From contig NZ_JBEPSM010000001.1 of assembly GCF_040548815.1 (NCBI RefSeq), forward strand, positions 1,674,001-1,738,000: a DNA stretch of 64,000 bases, given 5' to 3'. Made by a program: the position numbers and the translations under genes. Below are positions 36,142 through 44,534 of this stretch, one piece after another; within the stretch, counting starts at the first letter, position 1, and each line of letters opens with the position of its first letter. Source of the stretch: Kaistia defluvii. Its GTDB lineage: Bacteria > Pseudomonadota > Alphaproteobacteria > Rhizobiales > Kaistiaceae. Below the pieces are notes generated by a model that saw only the letters and a list, made by a program, of their open reading frames with translations, was not told where the DNA came from and did not search any database.

Positions 36142-36594
36142 CTAGAGGTCGAGCCTCGTCTTCGGGTCGATATGCTTGCCCGTCCATCTTCCATAGGCCC
36201 AGGGCCGGTACCAGCGGCCCTCTGACGGCAGTTCTTCCGGCACCGGGTCGTAGCCGGAGGCGCCGAAGGGACCGCAGCGCTGGAAGCGCGCCAGCGTCAT
36301 CCAGCCGCCGGCCCAGAGCCCGTAGCGGCGGATGCACTCCTCGCCATAGCTGGAACAGGTCGGCAGATAGCGGCAGTTCTGGCCGATGAAGGGCGAGAGC
36401 GTCAGCTTATAGACGCGGATCAGCCCGATGCCGAGCAGCCCCGGCCAGCGCGCGGGCGAGAAATCGCCCCCTGCCCGGCCGGCCGAAGGCTCCGCCAGGG
36501 CCGATCCATGCTTGCAGCCGTCACGATGGGCAGTGGAAGTACAGATAGCGCCCGGCCTCCTGGCCCGCTGCCCGGGCGACCGTGTGGTCGCCAT
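36142..36594 (-). CDS. yidD: Membrane protein insertion efficiency factor YidD
   Basis: YidD helps YidC-mediated membrane insertion and is usually near rnpA/yidC; here it stands apart. The core GLIRVYKLTLSPFIGQNCRY and LPTCSSYGEECIRRYG with two conserved cysteines is diagnostic, and RCGPFGASGYDPVPEE follows. The frame opens at 36594, but that overlaps the previous gene by 74 bases and leaves a non-conserved N-terminus; no closer ATG, GTG or TTG is seen, so the start is uncertain. Confidence 0.85.
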   Translation of the reverse strand: MATTRSPGQRARRPGAICTSTAHRDGCKHGSALAEPSAGRAGGDFSPARWPGLLGIGLIRVYKLTLSPFIGQNCRYLPTCSSYGEECIRRYGLWAGGWMTLARFQRCGPFGASGYDPVPEELPSEGRWYRPWAYGRWTGKHIDPKTRLDL

Positions 36595-36820
36595 TGATCT
36601 TCTTGGCCTCGGCCAGCGCGATCGTCGCCGCCGTCACCACCTGGGTGAGCTTGCCCCGGTCCGAACAGACCGGGTGCAGTTCCGGCGTCGTCGCCTTGAC
36701 CCGGTCGACAATGGCCTGCGCGTCGTTGGAAAGAGCGAAGGCCGCGCTGGTTCCAGCCGCCAGGGCGAGGAGGCAAACCGCCGCCCCCTGTGCAATCCGT
36801 AGAGAATTCTGCATCCGCAT
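36521..36820 (-). CDS. Small secreted protein of unknown function
   Basis: The 99-residue protein starts at an ATG (36818-36820) behind GGAG spaced seven bases. A signal peptide (about 10-30) ends SAAFA. The mature part is predicted helical with AIVDRVKATTPELHPVCSDRGKL and two cysteines (about 52 and 97). No known family. It overlaps the frame of yidD by up to 74 bases on the same strand and lies 33 bases after the IscU-like gene start, in a probable operon order. Confidence 0.65.
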   Translation of the reverse strand: MRMQNSLRIAQGAAVCLLALAAGTSAAFALSNDAQAIVDRVKATTPELHPVCSDRGKLTQVVTAATIALAEAKKINGDHTVARAAGQEAGRYLYFHCPS

Positions 36821-36853
36821 GGCGAATCTCCCTGCCACCATCCGGTGGCTCGA

Positions 36854-37309
36854 CTAACAGGTCGTCATTTCAAGCGCTTGCCGCTTCGCCTCGATCTGGT
36901 CGATCGCATCGACCACCGCGTCGAAGGTCAACAGGGTCGAGGCATGGCGGGCCTTGTAGTCGCGCACCGGCTCGAGGAATCGGAGATCGTCGAAGCGACC
37001 TTCCGGTGGCGCGCCATTCTCCTGTAGCATCTTCCGCATGGTTTCGCGCAGCGCCCGCAAGGTGCGCGCATCGCTGCCGACGACATGCCGCGCCATCACC
37101 GAGGATGAAGCCTGGCCCAGCGCGCAGGCGCGCACCTCATGGCTGAAATCGCTGACGACGTCGCCATCCATCTTGAGATGCACGGTCACGGTCGAGCCGC
37201 AGAGCCTGGAATGCGCCGTCGCGCTCGCGTCCGGCTGGTCGAGCCGGCCGAGCCGCGAGATATTGGCGGCGAATTCCAGGATCCGCGCATTGTAGATGTC
37301 GTCGATCAT
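36854..37309 (-). CDS. IscU/NifU-like iron-sulfur cluster scaffold protein
   Basis: The 151-residue protein has the IscU fold: LCGSTVTVHLKMDGD with the first ligand Cys37 and EVRACALGQASSSVMA with the second, Cys62. The third IscU cysteine is replaced, since its segment reads RDYKARHASTLLTF. The last residue is a cysteine (TTC). Such two-cysteine homologues are common in Alphaproteobacteria and may have a different cluster-related role. ATG at 37307-37309 follows GGAGGTCGCA. Confidence 0.8.
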   Translation of the reverse strand: MIDDIYNARILEFAANISRLGRLDQPDASATAHSRLCGSTVTVHLKMDGDVVSDFSHEVRACALGQASSSVMARHVVGSDARTLRALRETMRKMLQENGAPPEGRFDDLRFLEPVRDYKARHASTLLTFDAVVDAIDQIEAKRQALEMTTC

Positions 37310-37438
37310 TGCGACCTCCTCACGCCAATATAGAAACTCGCCAACCGAGGGACCAGATAGTAGGACTGCGGCCAAGCAGTCGCACCATCGGCCCATTCGG
37401 GATCCTCCGCCCGAGTCCGGCCCAGTCGGAGTACCCCC

Positions 37439-38065
37439 ATGGACGCCAAGAGCCCCCCGGCAAAGCCCGAGACGCAGCCTGCTCCGCAGGCGAGCCATCG
37501 TCCGAGCCGCGAGGAAGCCGAAGCCGCCGTCCGCACGCTGATCGCCTGGGCCGGCGACGACCCGTCGCGCGAGGGCCTGCTCGACACGCCGAAGCGCGTC
37601 GCCAAGGCCTTTGGCGAGTTCTACAAAGGTTATCACGAAGATGCCGCCGAAACGCTGGATCGCGTGTTCGATGAGGCCGGCGGCTATGACGACATCGTCC
37701 TGGTGCGCGATATCCCCTTCTTTTCGCATTGCGAGCACCACATGGTGCCGTTCATCGGCAAGGCGCATATCGCCTATTATCCGAGGAGCGGCGTGGTCGG
37801 CCTGTCGAAGCTGGCCCGCGTCGTCGACATCTTCGCCCGCCGCCTGCAGATGCAGGAGCGGCTGACCAACCAGATCGCCCAGGCCGTCGATAGCGGCCTC
37901 GATCCGCGCGGCGTCGCCGTCATGCTGGAAGCCGAGCATCATTGCGTTTCCATGCGCGGCGCCCACAAATCCGGCGTCTCGACCATCACCACGAGCTTTA
38001 CCGGCATCTTCCACAAGGACCCGGCCGAGCGCGCCCGCTTCCTGTCGCTGGTCCAGCACCGCTAG
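37439..38065 (+). CDS. folE: GTP cyclohydrolase I
   Basis: The 208-residue enzyme makes dihydroneopterin triphosphate, the first step to folate. It shows the zinc-binding [18 protein letters not shown], the GTP-binding [16 protein letters not shown] and the C-terminal [16 protein letters not shown] with the second zinc cysteine and catalytic histidine. Length and residues are normal. It is divergent from the IscU-like gene, with a terminator-like hairpin after its stop. Confidence 0.97.
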   Translation: MDAKSPPAKPETQPAPQASHRPSREEAEAAVRTLIAWAGDDPSREGLLDTPKRVAKAFGEFYKGYHEDAAETLDRVFDEAGGYDDIVLVRDIPFFSHCEHHMVPFIGKAHIAYYPRSGVVGLSKLARVVDIFARRLQMQERLTNQIAQAVDSGLDPRGVAVMLEAEHHCVSMRGAHKSGVSTITTSFTGIFHKDPAERARFLSLVQHR

Positions 38066-38073
38066 CGCCGGCA

Positions 38074-38115
38074 GCGCCGCATTCCCCTTTGCCGGCGGGA
38101 TGCGGCGCATCACCC
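38074..38115 (+). terminator. Rho-independent terminator after folE
   Basis: GCGCCGCAT (38074-38082) pairs perfectly with ATGCGGCGC (38100-38108) and a CTTTTT run follows within a few bases. It should end the folE transcript before hisI. Confidence 0.7.
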
Positions 38116-38176
38116 CTTTTTGCTTCCTTCGCCGCGTTGCCGGCGCTATGGCGGTTGCAAACCGCCGGAGTAGACC

Positions 38177-38653
38177 ATGACCACCCTTGCCGCCGACCAG
38201 CCCCGTTTCGCCACGCCCGGCAGCCATGCCGAAGTCGAGGAAGGCAGCATGCTCACGCCCCGCTTCGGCGCCGATGGCCTGGTCGCGGCCGTCGTCACCG
38301 ACTTTGACACGGGCGACGTCGTGATGCTCGCCTGGATGAATGCCGAGGCGCTGGCCAGGACGATCGAGACCGGCGAAGGCTGGTACTGGAGCCGCTCGCG
38401 CAAGGAACTCTGGCACAAGGGCGCCACCAGCGGCCACGCCCAGACGGTCCGCGAAATGCGGGTCGACTGCGACCAGGACGCGATCTGGATCAAGGTCAGC
38501 ACCGCCGGCACGGGCGCGAATTGCCATACCGGCCGCAAGGGCTGCTTCTACCGCACGGTTCCCGTCGGCCAGCCGCTCTCGCCCGAGCTGAAGCTTGACT
38601 TCACCGGCGACGCACCGCTGTTCGACCCCAAGGCCATCTACGGCGACGGCTGA
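38177..38653 (+). CDS. hisI: Phosphoribosyl-AMP cyclohydrolase
   Basis: The 158-residue enzyme opens the purine ring of PR-AMP in histidine synthesis. It has the zinc and Mg motifs CDQDAIWIKV and CHTGRKGCFYR (Cys ligands) and the conserved SRKELWHKGATSGH. It is a stand-alone HisI without the HisE part, as in Alphaproteobacteria. The start at 38177 gives a 25-residue extension before MLTPRFG; that later ATG (38252) is an alternative. Confidence 0.95.
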   Translation: MTTLAADQPRFATPGSHAEVEEGSMLTPRFGADGLVAAVVTDFDTGDVVMLAWMNAEALARTIETGEGWYWSRSRKELWHKGATSGHAQTVREMRVDCDQDAIWIKVSTAGTGANCHTGRKGCFYRTVPVGQPLSPELKLDFTGDAPLFDPKAIYGDG

Positions 38654-38686
38654 GGGCAGAGCCCGCCGCCGCCGTTCGCCGGCCGC

Positions 38687-39115
38687 TCAGGCCATCGCGA
38701 TATAGGCGCGCATCTCGTCGGCTTCGCGCTCGACCTGCTCGATCCGCGCCTTCACCACGTCGCCGATCGAGACGATGCCGGCAAGCCGGTCACCCTCGAC
38801 CACCGGGAGATGGCGGAACCGCCCCTCCGTCATGCGGGTCATCACGTCGTTGATGGTGTGGCCGTCGGTGCAGGTGACGACCTTCGCCGTCATGATCGAC
38901 GACACGGAGCCTGCGAGCGCATCGGCACCCCGCGCCAGGGCGCGGACAACGTCCCGCTCCGAGACGATGCCCAGGATGCGCTGCGCGCTGTCGGTGACTA
39001 CGACCGCGCCGATCCGGCGCGTGGCCAGGATCTGGACCACCTCGGCGATGCTGAGATCGACGGGAACGGTGACAACGTCCCGCCCCTTCTTGGAAAGAAT
39101 GGCTGCAACCGTCAT
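38687..39115 (-). CDS. CBS-pair domain protein
   Basis: The 142-residue protein consists of two tandem CBS domains (about 8-62 and 75-130), with GIVSERDVVRAL and GIVSIGDVVKARI ending them. Stand-alone CBS pairs bind adenine nucleotides and modulate partners. The ATG at 39113-39115 matches the family start MTVAAIL; no domain lies upstream. It converges on hisI (33 bases apart). Confidence 0.9.
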   Translation of the reverse strand: MTVAAILSKKGRDVVTVPVDLSIAEVVQILATRRIGAVVVTDSAQRILGIVSERDVVRALARGADALAGSVSSIMTAKVVTCTDGHTINDVMTRMTEGRFRHLPVVEGDRLAGIVSIGDVVKARIEQVEREADEMRAYIAMA

Positions 39116-39305
39116 TGGCGTCGGCTCCCTGTTCCAGACAGGGTCGGCCAATCTCTCAACTGGACCGGTCCGGACCCCAATCATGATCGGAGGCGCGATC
39201 GCCTTGCGATCATCCACCGTGCACGACGCCAGGCTCTGCGCCCCGGTCGTCATGCCCGTGTCCAGATGATGGGACCGCGCGCGGGCGAAAGCAAGGAAAG
39301 CCGAT

Positions 39306-40046
39306 CTATCGGCGCTGACGTCCGATGGGATCGAACCAGGGGAAAAGCAGGACGCCGAAGAGGAAGCCGCCGAGATGGGCTTCCCAGGCGACGGTGCTGT
39401 TGGTCACGCCGGGCGGGGTGAACAGCAGGCCGAACACCAGGTTGAAGACGAACCACACGCCCAGGAAGGCGACTATGCGCCGGTCGCGCACCATCTCCAT
39501 GAAGGAAAGCGCCGGCCGGAAATCGGCATCGCTGCGCGGGATGCCGCCGCCAAGCCGCCCCCCGGCCGAGAAGGCAAACCGGGCCGATGCCGCCATCTGG
39601 GCCGAGATCGCCGCAGAAGCCCCGATCAGCGGCGCCTGCCCGGAAGGATAGAGCAGCAGATGCGCCGCCGCGCCGGCCGCCGCGCCGCCAAGCGAGAAGG
39701 CGAGGAAACGCCAGGCGCCGAAGCGGCGCGCCAGCGGCGTGCCAAAGGCGGCGAGCCACAGCGCGTTGACGCCATAATGCATCCAGTCGGCGTGCAGGAA
39801 GGCGTAGCTGAAGAAGGTCCAGACATCGCCCGCGACCCCGCCCGGCCAATAGAAGCCCTCGATCGCCGGCCCGGTCAGGCGGATCGGGAAAAAGGCGAAG
39901 GTGGCGATCAGCCAGCTCGCCTGTTCCTCGTCCAGCACATAGACGCGCAGGATGTGCACAAGCGCCAGCACGGCCAGCGAGGCAATGATGACGACGGGGA
40001 GGTTGAATATAGGTTCGCGCTCGGCGCGTTCGCTTCTCGGGCTCAT
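39306..40046 (-). CDS. Rhomboid-family intramembrane serine protease
   Basis: The 246-residue protein has a cytoplasmic N-terminus and about six membrane helices. The catalytic dyad is visible: Ser144 in GASAAISAQ and His224 in AWEAHLGGFLFG; HADWMHYGVNALWL contains the helix-2 residues. It would cleave membrane proteins; targets unknown. The ATG at 40044-40046 is the first that keeps the topology. Confidence 0.9.
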   Translation of the reverse strand: MSPRSERAEREPIFNLPVVIIASLAVLALVHILRVYVLDEEQASWLIATFAFFPIRLTGPAIEGFYWPGGVAGDVWTFFSYAFLHADWMHYGVNALWLAAFGTPLARRFGAWRFLAFSLGGAAAGAAAHLLLYPSGQAPLIGASAAISAQMAASARFAFSAGGRLGGGIPRSDADFRPALSFMEMVRDRRIVAFLGVWFVFNLVFGLLFTPPGVTNSTVAWEAHLGGFLFGVLLFPWFDPIGRQRR

Positions 40047-40377
40047 CGATCCGGCATAGTCGGCCCACGAATTCAGCGCAAGCGTGGCGAGAACGGGGGC
40101 GTCAAAATGGATCGGCCGTCCGGCGCGCTTCTCAGACGGGCACGCGCGGACGGCCTTCGTCACGCCCCGTCTAGCCCCCCGGCATAAGACGCCCCGTGAA
40201 CGCAACGTAACCTGTCATGCTTCAAATTTAAGATCAATATCGAACTACTCGCAACTTGTGCGTAACCCTATCCCGCGGCTTTTGCCCCGGCGGGTCCGCC
40301 ATCTGCTATGAGCGCCTTCATCGGTGGCGGCATCGCTTCCCTCCGGAGCGCGGACTGCAGAGGCGCGGCGCTCCCGG
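40047..40377. other. Intergenic region between rhomboid and PAS genes
   Basis: The 331-base divergent gap shows no supported gene. An AT-rich section (about 40211-40262) probably carries promoters for one or both sides. A GTG at 40324 would extend the PAS gene N-terminus by 18 codons. Confidence 0.35.
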
Positions 40378-41049
40378 ATGCCATCGGACAGCCTGGGCGC
40401 CCGTGAGTTTTCGATCCCGATGCGGCATTCCTTGACCCGACAGCTTCACGCCTATTGGCAGCGCCAGCGCGACGGCAGGCCCGCCCCGCTGCGTAGCGCC
40501 ATCGAGCCGGCGCATATTGCGGGGCTGCTGGGCGATGTGTTCATCCTGGATGCGTCTAAGGCGCAGAGCTTTCCGTTCCGCCTCGCCGGCACCCGCCTTT
40601 GCGCGGGCATCGGGCGGGAACTGACGGGCGAGAGCTTCCTCTCGCTCTGGCGGGGCGCGGACCGCGAAGCTGTCCGGGCAGCCCTGACCGGCGTGACGCG
40701 CGACGCCGCGGCGGTCGTGCTCGACCTCGCCGGACGGACCGGGCGGGGCAGCACGCTGGCCATGGAGATGCTGCTGCTGCCGCTCAGTCAGGACGGCCGC
40801 CACCTCGACCGCGTGCTGGGCCTGCTGGCGCCGCTGGAGCGGCCCTACTGGCTTGGCCTGCATCCGATCCCGAGACTGGAGATCGCCGGCCTCCGATGGC
40901 TGCCGGTCGAAGAGAGCCAGCCACTCGCGGCCCGCCCCCTGCCCGCTGCCGCGCGGCCCGCGCCGCGCGAAGCCACGCCGGCCGTCGCGACCCAGCCTGC
41001 CGGACGTCGCCGGCAGCATCTCGTCGTGCTGGATGGCGGTCGCGACTGA
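40378..41049 (+). CDS. PAS-domain protein of the PAS_5 type
   Basis: The 223-residue protein from the ATG 40378 has a PAS_5-like domain (about 15-155): LTRQLHAYWQRQRDGRPAPL, HIAGLLGDVFILD, FPFRLAGTRLCAGIGRELTG. This is an alphaproteobacterial sensor-like domain family. A Pro/Ala-rich tail (about 175-215) follows. No output domain is present, so it probably acts by protein interaction. A GTG at 40324 is an alternative start. Confidence 0.8.
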   Translation: MPSDSLGAREFSIPMRHSLTRQLHAYWQRQRDGRPAPLRSAIEPAHIAGLLGDVFILDASKAQSFPFRLAGTRLCAGIGRELTGESFLSLWRGADREAVRAALTGVTRDAAAVVLDLAGRTGRGSTLAMEMLLLPLSQDGRHLDRVLGLLAPLERPYWLGLHPIPRLEIAGLRWLPVEESQPLAARPLPAAARPAPREATPAVATQPAGRRRQHLVVLDGGRD

Positions 41050-41460
41050 CCTCTCCCGGCCGCTGAAGGCACCGGCGCGGATCGCGCTGGCGAGCCCCTC
41101 GCGCTGAGGCTCGACCCCGCGCTGTCAGATTTTGCCGGAGCGGGTCGTCCCGACGAGGGTCTGGAGCCCGGTTTTGGCCCGGCTCACGGCGCTATTCACA
41201 ATTTCCTTACCATGATGTGTCCGCCGCATCACAGCGGACCCCGGAACCCAGCGATTCCGCCACAAACGCTTGCCGGACCGCTCCGCATTGTCCACTCAGC
41301 AGAGACAATGGCGCGAGAGCAATTGGTTAATCGTTCATTAAACCAAAGCTTAAACTTCGTCGCGAATTTGAAGAGAAGTCGATTAGAATCATCGGGCTTG
41401 GCTTAGATCCCAGTAAAAGCATATATGGCATAGTCTTCCTCGGACAAGAGGACGGGTTCT
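41050..41460. other. Intergenic region, AT-rich promoter side
   Basis: This 411-base gap contains no credible gene. The right half is AT-rich and holds the promoter elements described in the next entry. The left half shows no clear terminator for the PAS gene. Confidence 0.45.
41327..41427 (+). promoter_or_regulatory. CtrA-like box and candidate promoter upstream of the BTLCP gene
   Basis: TTAA (41327-41330), exactly seven bases, then TTAA (41338-41341) matches the CtrA full-box TTAA-N7-TTAA; a further TTAA half lies at 41350-41353. Downstream, TTGGCT (41398-41403) and TATATG (41422-41427) are 18 bases apart. CtrA as binder is inferred from the consensus. Confidence 0.45.
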
Positions 41461-42075
41461 ATGTCGTTTGTACGCGTATCGAGTTGCATTGCCGGGCTTG
41501 CGTTGTTCTTCGGCCTGATCGCCGGGGCTTCCGCACAGGAACACGCCGCATTCATGCGGGTAACAGGCAAGACAAGCCAGCCGGTCGGCCACTATGAGCT
41601 CTGCTCGCGGATGCCGGTCGAATGCAACGAGATCACGCGCAATGCCGCTCCCGTTCATCTGACGGTCACGCGCTGGAACGAGCTGATCGCCGTCAACGAC
41701 AACGTCAATACTGCCATCGAGCCTGTAACCGACGAAGAACTCTATGGTCGTCAGGAATACTGGAACTATCCCGATGACGGTAAGGGCGACTGTGAAGACT
41801 TCGTTCTGCTGAAGCGCCGCGAACTGATCGAGAAGGGCTGGCCCGCAGGCGCCCTGCTGATCACCGTGGTGCGCCAGACCAATGGCGAAGGCCATGCGGT
41901 GCTGACCGTCCGCTCCGATCGCGGCGACCTCGTGCTCGACAATCTCGAGCCGAAGATCAAGCTCTGGGGCGACACCGAGTACCAGTTCGTCAAGCGCCAG
42001 TCCGACCAGAACAGCGGCCGCTGGGTTGCCATCGACGACGACCGGCCGACCCTCGTCGGCAGCATCAAGCGCTGA
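41461..42075 (+). CDS. Transglutaminase-like cysteine peptidase (BTLCP, LapG family)
   Basis: The 204-residue secreted protein has a signal peptide ending ASAQ (about 26) and the bacterial transglutaminase-like cysteine proteinase domain. The catalytic triad is visible: Cys111 in KGDCEDFV, His145 in GEGHAVLTV, Asp160 in LDNLEP. The family includes LapG, which cleaves surface adhesins; here no LapD or adhesin gene is adjacent, so the target is unknown. ATG at 41461. Confidence 0.9.
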   Translation: MSFVRVSSCIAGLALFFGLIAGASAQEHAAFMRVTGKTSQPVGHYELCSRMPVECNEITRNAAPVHLTVTRWNELIAVNDNVNTAIEPVTDEELYGRQEYWNYPDDGKGDCEDFVLLKRRELIEKGWPAGALLITVVRQTNGEGHAVLTVRSDRGDLVLDNLEPKIKLWGDTEYQFVKRQSDQNSGRWVAIDDDRPTLVGSIKR

Positions 42076-42284
42076 TCGCGCCGGCAGGCCGCCTGGGCGG
42101 CCTGCTCCAGCCGCCTTAGGCTGAGGCATTCTTCGCGCCGACACCCCATCCGCGCCGCGCCCTGGCGGCGACGGAAGCCCGCTTGTCCGGCAAGCTGACT
42201 ACCACTTTCCCCTACGTCACTTCTGCGTTATTCTCTCGGCCTCATAATTCCGGTCGGGGCCTTTCAGCAGAGGGAACGCGGTTT

Positions 42285-43442
42285 ATGTCGAACGCTCGCT
42301 CCAGATGGAACGGCAGCGCTCTCGCTGCGCTGTTGGCTTTCTCGCTCTTCAGTCTCATCCTTTATGCAGGCGAAGCTCGAGCCTTCGTAGCTTTCCCGCC
42401 CTTTGGCGGCGTGGGCGACCATGATGTCACCGACAGTTGCCCCTCAGGGACGATACTCGTCGGTCTTCGCCTTCGCTCCGGCGCATGGGTGGATCAGATC
42501 GCCCTCACCTGCGCGCCTGTGGACCCGACTACGGGTGCGACGGGCCTCGCGAAGGACGTGCTGCCGGCACGTGGCGGTACGGGTGGTGGCGAATCCAGCG
42601 GAACATGCCTGCCCGGCTTCGTCATTCACGGCGTCGGACTGACGATGACCGGGGGTGAACGCCAGATCCGCAGCTTCGTTTTTGAGTGCGTTTCGACCAC
42701 CAGCACCGCGCGACACAATCTGGACCTCGGCAACACCTCGCCTTACTTTCCGAGCATCTTCGAGATGTGTCCGACCGGCGAAGCCGTTGTCGGCGCCCGC
42801 ATTCGTTACGGCAAGCATGTGAATGCCATCGGCCTGGTCTGCGACACCTTCGACCAGATCAAGGTCAAAGCGGGAGAACCTGAAAAGGTTGTCGATTGCC
42901 CGGACGGCGGCGACGAAGTGCCCTCCGAATGGAGCGACATGCTCAAGGCGCACAATGATCGGCGGGCGCAACATTGCGTCCCGAAGCTCAAATGGTGTGA
43001 GTCCATCGCCAAGGCGGCGCAGACCTATGCGAGCAAATGCATTGTCGGAGCCCATGACCCCAACATCGCCCCTGACACCGGCGAGAACCTGGCCAACGCC
43101 TACTACATCCAGAACGGCAACCCCGTCCTGCCGGCGCTCTCGGATCAGGATGCGTTCGACCAGAGCTGGTATTGTGAAATCGACAACTACGACTTCAACA
43201 ATCCGGTCTTCGTTGGGGGATTCACCCGGAATTGTGCGAGGGTCAACGGCCACTTCACCCAGGTGGTCTGGAAAGACACCGAGTATCTCGGCTGCGGTCG
43301 CGCCACCTGCGAGATCGACGGTCATCAGGGAACGCAATGGGTCTGCCGCTACAAATTGCGCGGCAACGTCAATGTCGACAACCCGTTCGTGCTGAGCCAG
43401 CAGGTCAAGCGGCCTGTGGAGCCGGGGCAGGAATGCAACTGA
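42285..43442 (+). CDS. Secreted CAP-domain (SCP/PR-1-like) protein with lectin-like repeats
   Basis: The 385-residue protein has a signal peptide ending GEARA (about 33), two related modules, CPSGTILVGLRLRSGAWVDQ and CPTGEAVVGARIRYGKHVNA, resembling jacalin-type or VMO-I-like beta repeats, and a C-terminal CAP domain (about 220-375) with WSDMLKAHNDRRAQHC, GENLANAYY and GHFTQVVWKDTEYLGCG. The His and Glu positions of the CAP cavity look conserved. There are 16 cysteines, unusual for a bacterial protein, consistent with extracellular disulfides. Function unknown. ATG at 42285 follows AGAGGGAA. Confidence 0.82.
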   Translation: MSNARSRWNGSALAALLAFSLFSLILYAGEARAFVAFPPFGGVGDHDVTDSCPSGTILVGLRLRSGAWVDQIALTCAPVDPTTGATGLAKDVLPARGGTGGGESSGTCLPGFVIHGVGLTMTGGERQIRSFVFECVSTTSTARHNLDLGNTSPYFPSIFEMCPTGEAVVGARIRYGKHVNAIGLVCDTFDQIKVKAGEPEKVVDCPDGGDEVPSEWSDMLKAHNDRRAQHCVPKLKWCESIAKAAQTYASKCIVGAHDPNIAPDTGENLANAYYIQNGNPVLPALSDQDAFDQSWYCEIDNYDFNNPVFVGGFTRNCARVNGHFTQVVWKDTEYLGCGRATCEIDGHQGTQWVCRYKLRGNVNVDNPFVLSQQVKRPVEPGQECN

Positions 43443-43462
43443 ACTCCGGCCCTGCGAAATAC

Positions 43463-43493
43463 AAAAGCCCGCCGGACCGGCGGGCTTTTCTTT
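43463..43493. terminator. Rho-independent terminator after the CAP gene
   Basis: AAAAGCCCGCCGG and CCGGCGGGCTTTT form a near-perfect stem with a one-base centre, followed by CTTTT. The A and T flanks make it usable from both sides, serving the convergent gamma-carbonic anhydrase gene too. Confidence 0.85.
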
Positions 43494-43513
43494 TGGTTCG
43501 GGCCGCGAGACCG

Positions 43514-44035
43514 CTATTCGAAGCCGGCTGCGTAACGGCGCCAGTTGGCGACATAGTGCGTGGCAGCGCCCTGCAGCTTGATGATGGCGGCTTCGTCCAG
43601 CGCGCGGATCACCTTGGCCGGCACGCCGACGACCAGCGAGCCATCCGGGATTTCCTTGCCTTCCGGCACCAGCGCGCCGGCGCCGATGACGCAGTTCGCG
43701 CCGATCCTGGCGCCATTCATGATGGTGGCGCCCATGCCCACCAGGCAGTTCGCGCCGATGACGCAGCCATGCAGGATGGCGCGATGGCCGATGGTGCAGC
43801 CCTCGCCGATGGTCAGCGGATAGCCCATGTCGGTGTGAAGGACGCAATGTTCCTGGACATTGCTGCGCGCACCGATGGTGATGCGCTCATTGTCGCCGCG
43901 CAGCACCGCGCCGAACCAGATGCCGACCTCGTCGCCGAGCGTGACCTTGCCGATCACGCGCGCGTCCGGGGCGACCCAGAACAGGTCTGCGGCGGGAACG
44001 TCCGGCCAGATTCCGTCAAGGGCGTGCAGGGGCAT
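43514..44035 (-). CDS. Gamma-carbonic anhydrase-family hexapeptide protein
   Basis: The 173-residue protein forms a left-handed beta helix of hexapeptide repeats. The histidine ligands appear in NVQEHCVLH and IGHRAILHG, and the start [22 protein letters not shown] with [10 protein letters not shown] is typical of the CaiE/PaaY/YrdA group. Carbonic anhydrase activity is possible but unproven in this branch. Confidence 0.9.
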   Translation of the reverse strand: MPLHALDGIWPDVPAADLFWVAPDARVIGKVTLGDEVGIWFGAVLRGDNERITIGARSNVQEHCVLHTDMGYPLTIGEGCTIGHRAILHGCVIGANCLVGMGATIMNGARIGANCVIGAGALVPEGKEIPDGSLVVGVPAKVIRALDEAAIIKLQGAATHYVANWRRYAAGFE

Positions 44036-44203
44036 GGGGAGTTCCGATCCAAGGCTGCGGGGCGAGTTGCGCTCCGCGCCGGACCGGCGGGCGGGGACGC
44101 AAGGTCGCCGCTTGTGGGGGTCCCCACGACCGGCGGCTGGGTTGAACCAGCGCCAATCATGGAACCTCAGTGTCGATCGACGAGGCGCCTCAAGCGCTTC
44201 GTC

Positions 44204-44419
44204 TCAGGCTTCCTCGAGGTCGATGTCGAGGATGGCCATCGTGAAGTTGTAGGAGAGTTCGCCCTCCTCGTCGTCTCGGAACAGGACGCCGACGAATTCA
44301 TCGCCGAAATAGACTTCCGCGGTGTCGTCCTTGCGGGGGCGCGGACGAATGGTGATGCCCTTCATGTTGAAGCGGCGGTGAAAGAAGCTCTCGAGCTTCT
44401 GGATCTCTTTTCGATCCAA
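44204..44419 (-). CDS. DUF3126-family protein
   Basis: The 71-residue protein matches DUF3126, a small alphaproteobacterial family: KDDTAEVYFGDEFVGVLFRD, then SYNFTMAILDIDLEE. I choose a TTG start at 44417-44419, six bases after AGGAG; this gives the usual length, and the longer frame upstream has no such site. Function unknown. Confidence 0.8.
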   Translation of the reverse strand: MDRKEIQKLESFFHRRFNMKGITIRPRPRKDDTAEVYFGDEFVGVLFRDDEEGELSYNFTMAILDIDLEEA

Positions 44420-44534
44420 TTTGATCTCCTGAGGTTCGGGGAAAAGACCGGGTGCCACCCCGACGCAGAAAGCGCCAAGGCCCGTCGCGACATCGCCCCG
44501 AGCGACGCCGCTACAACCCACGAAACTATGTCGA

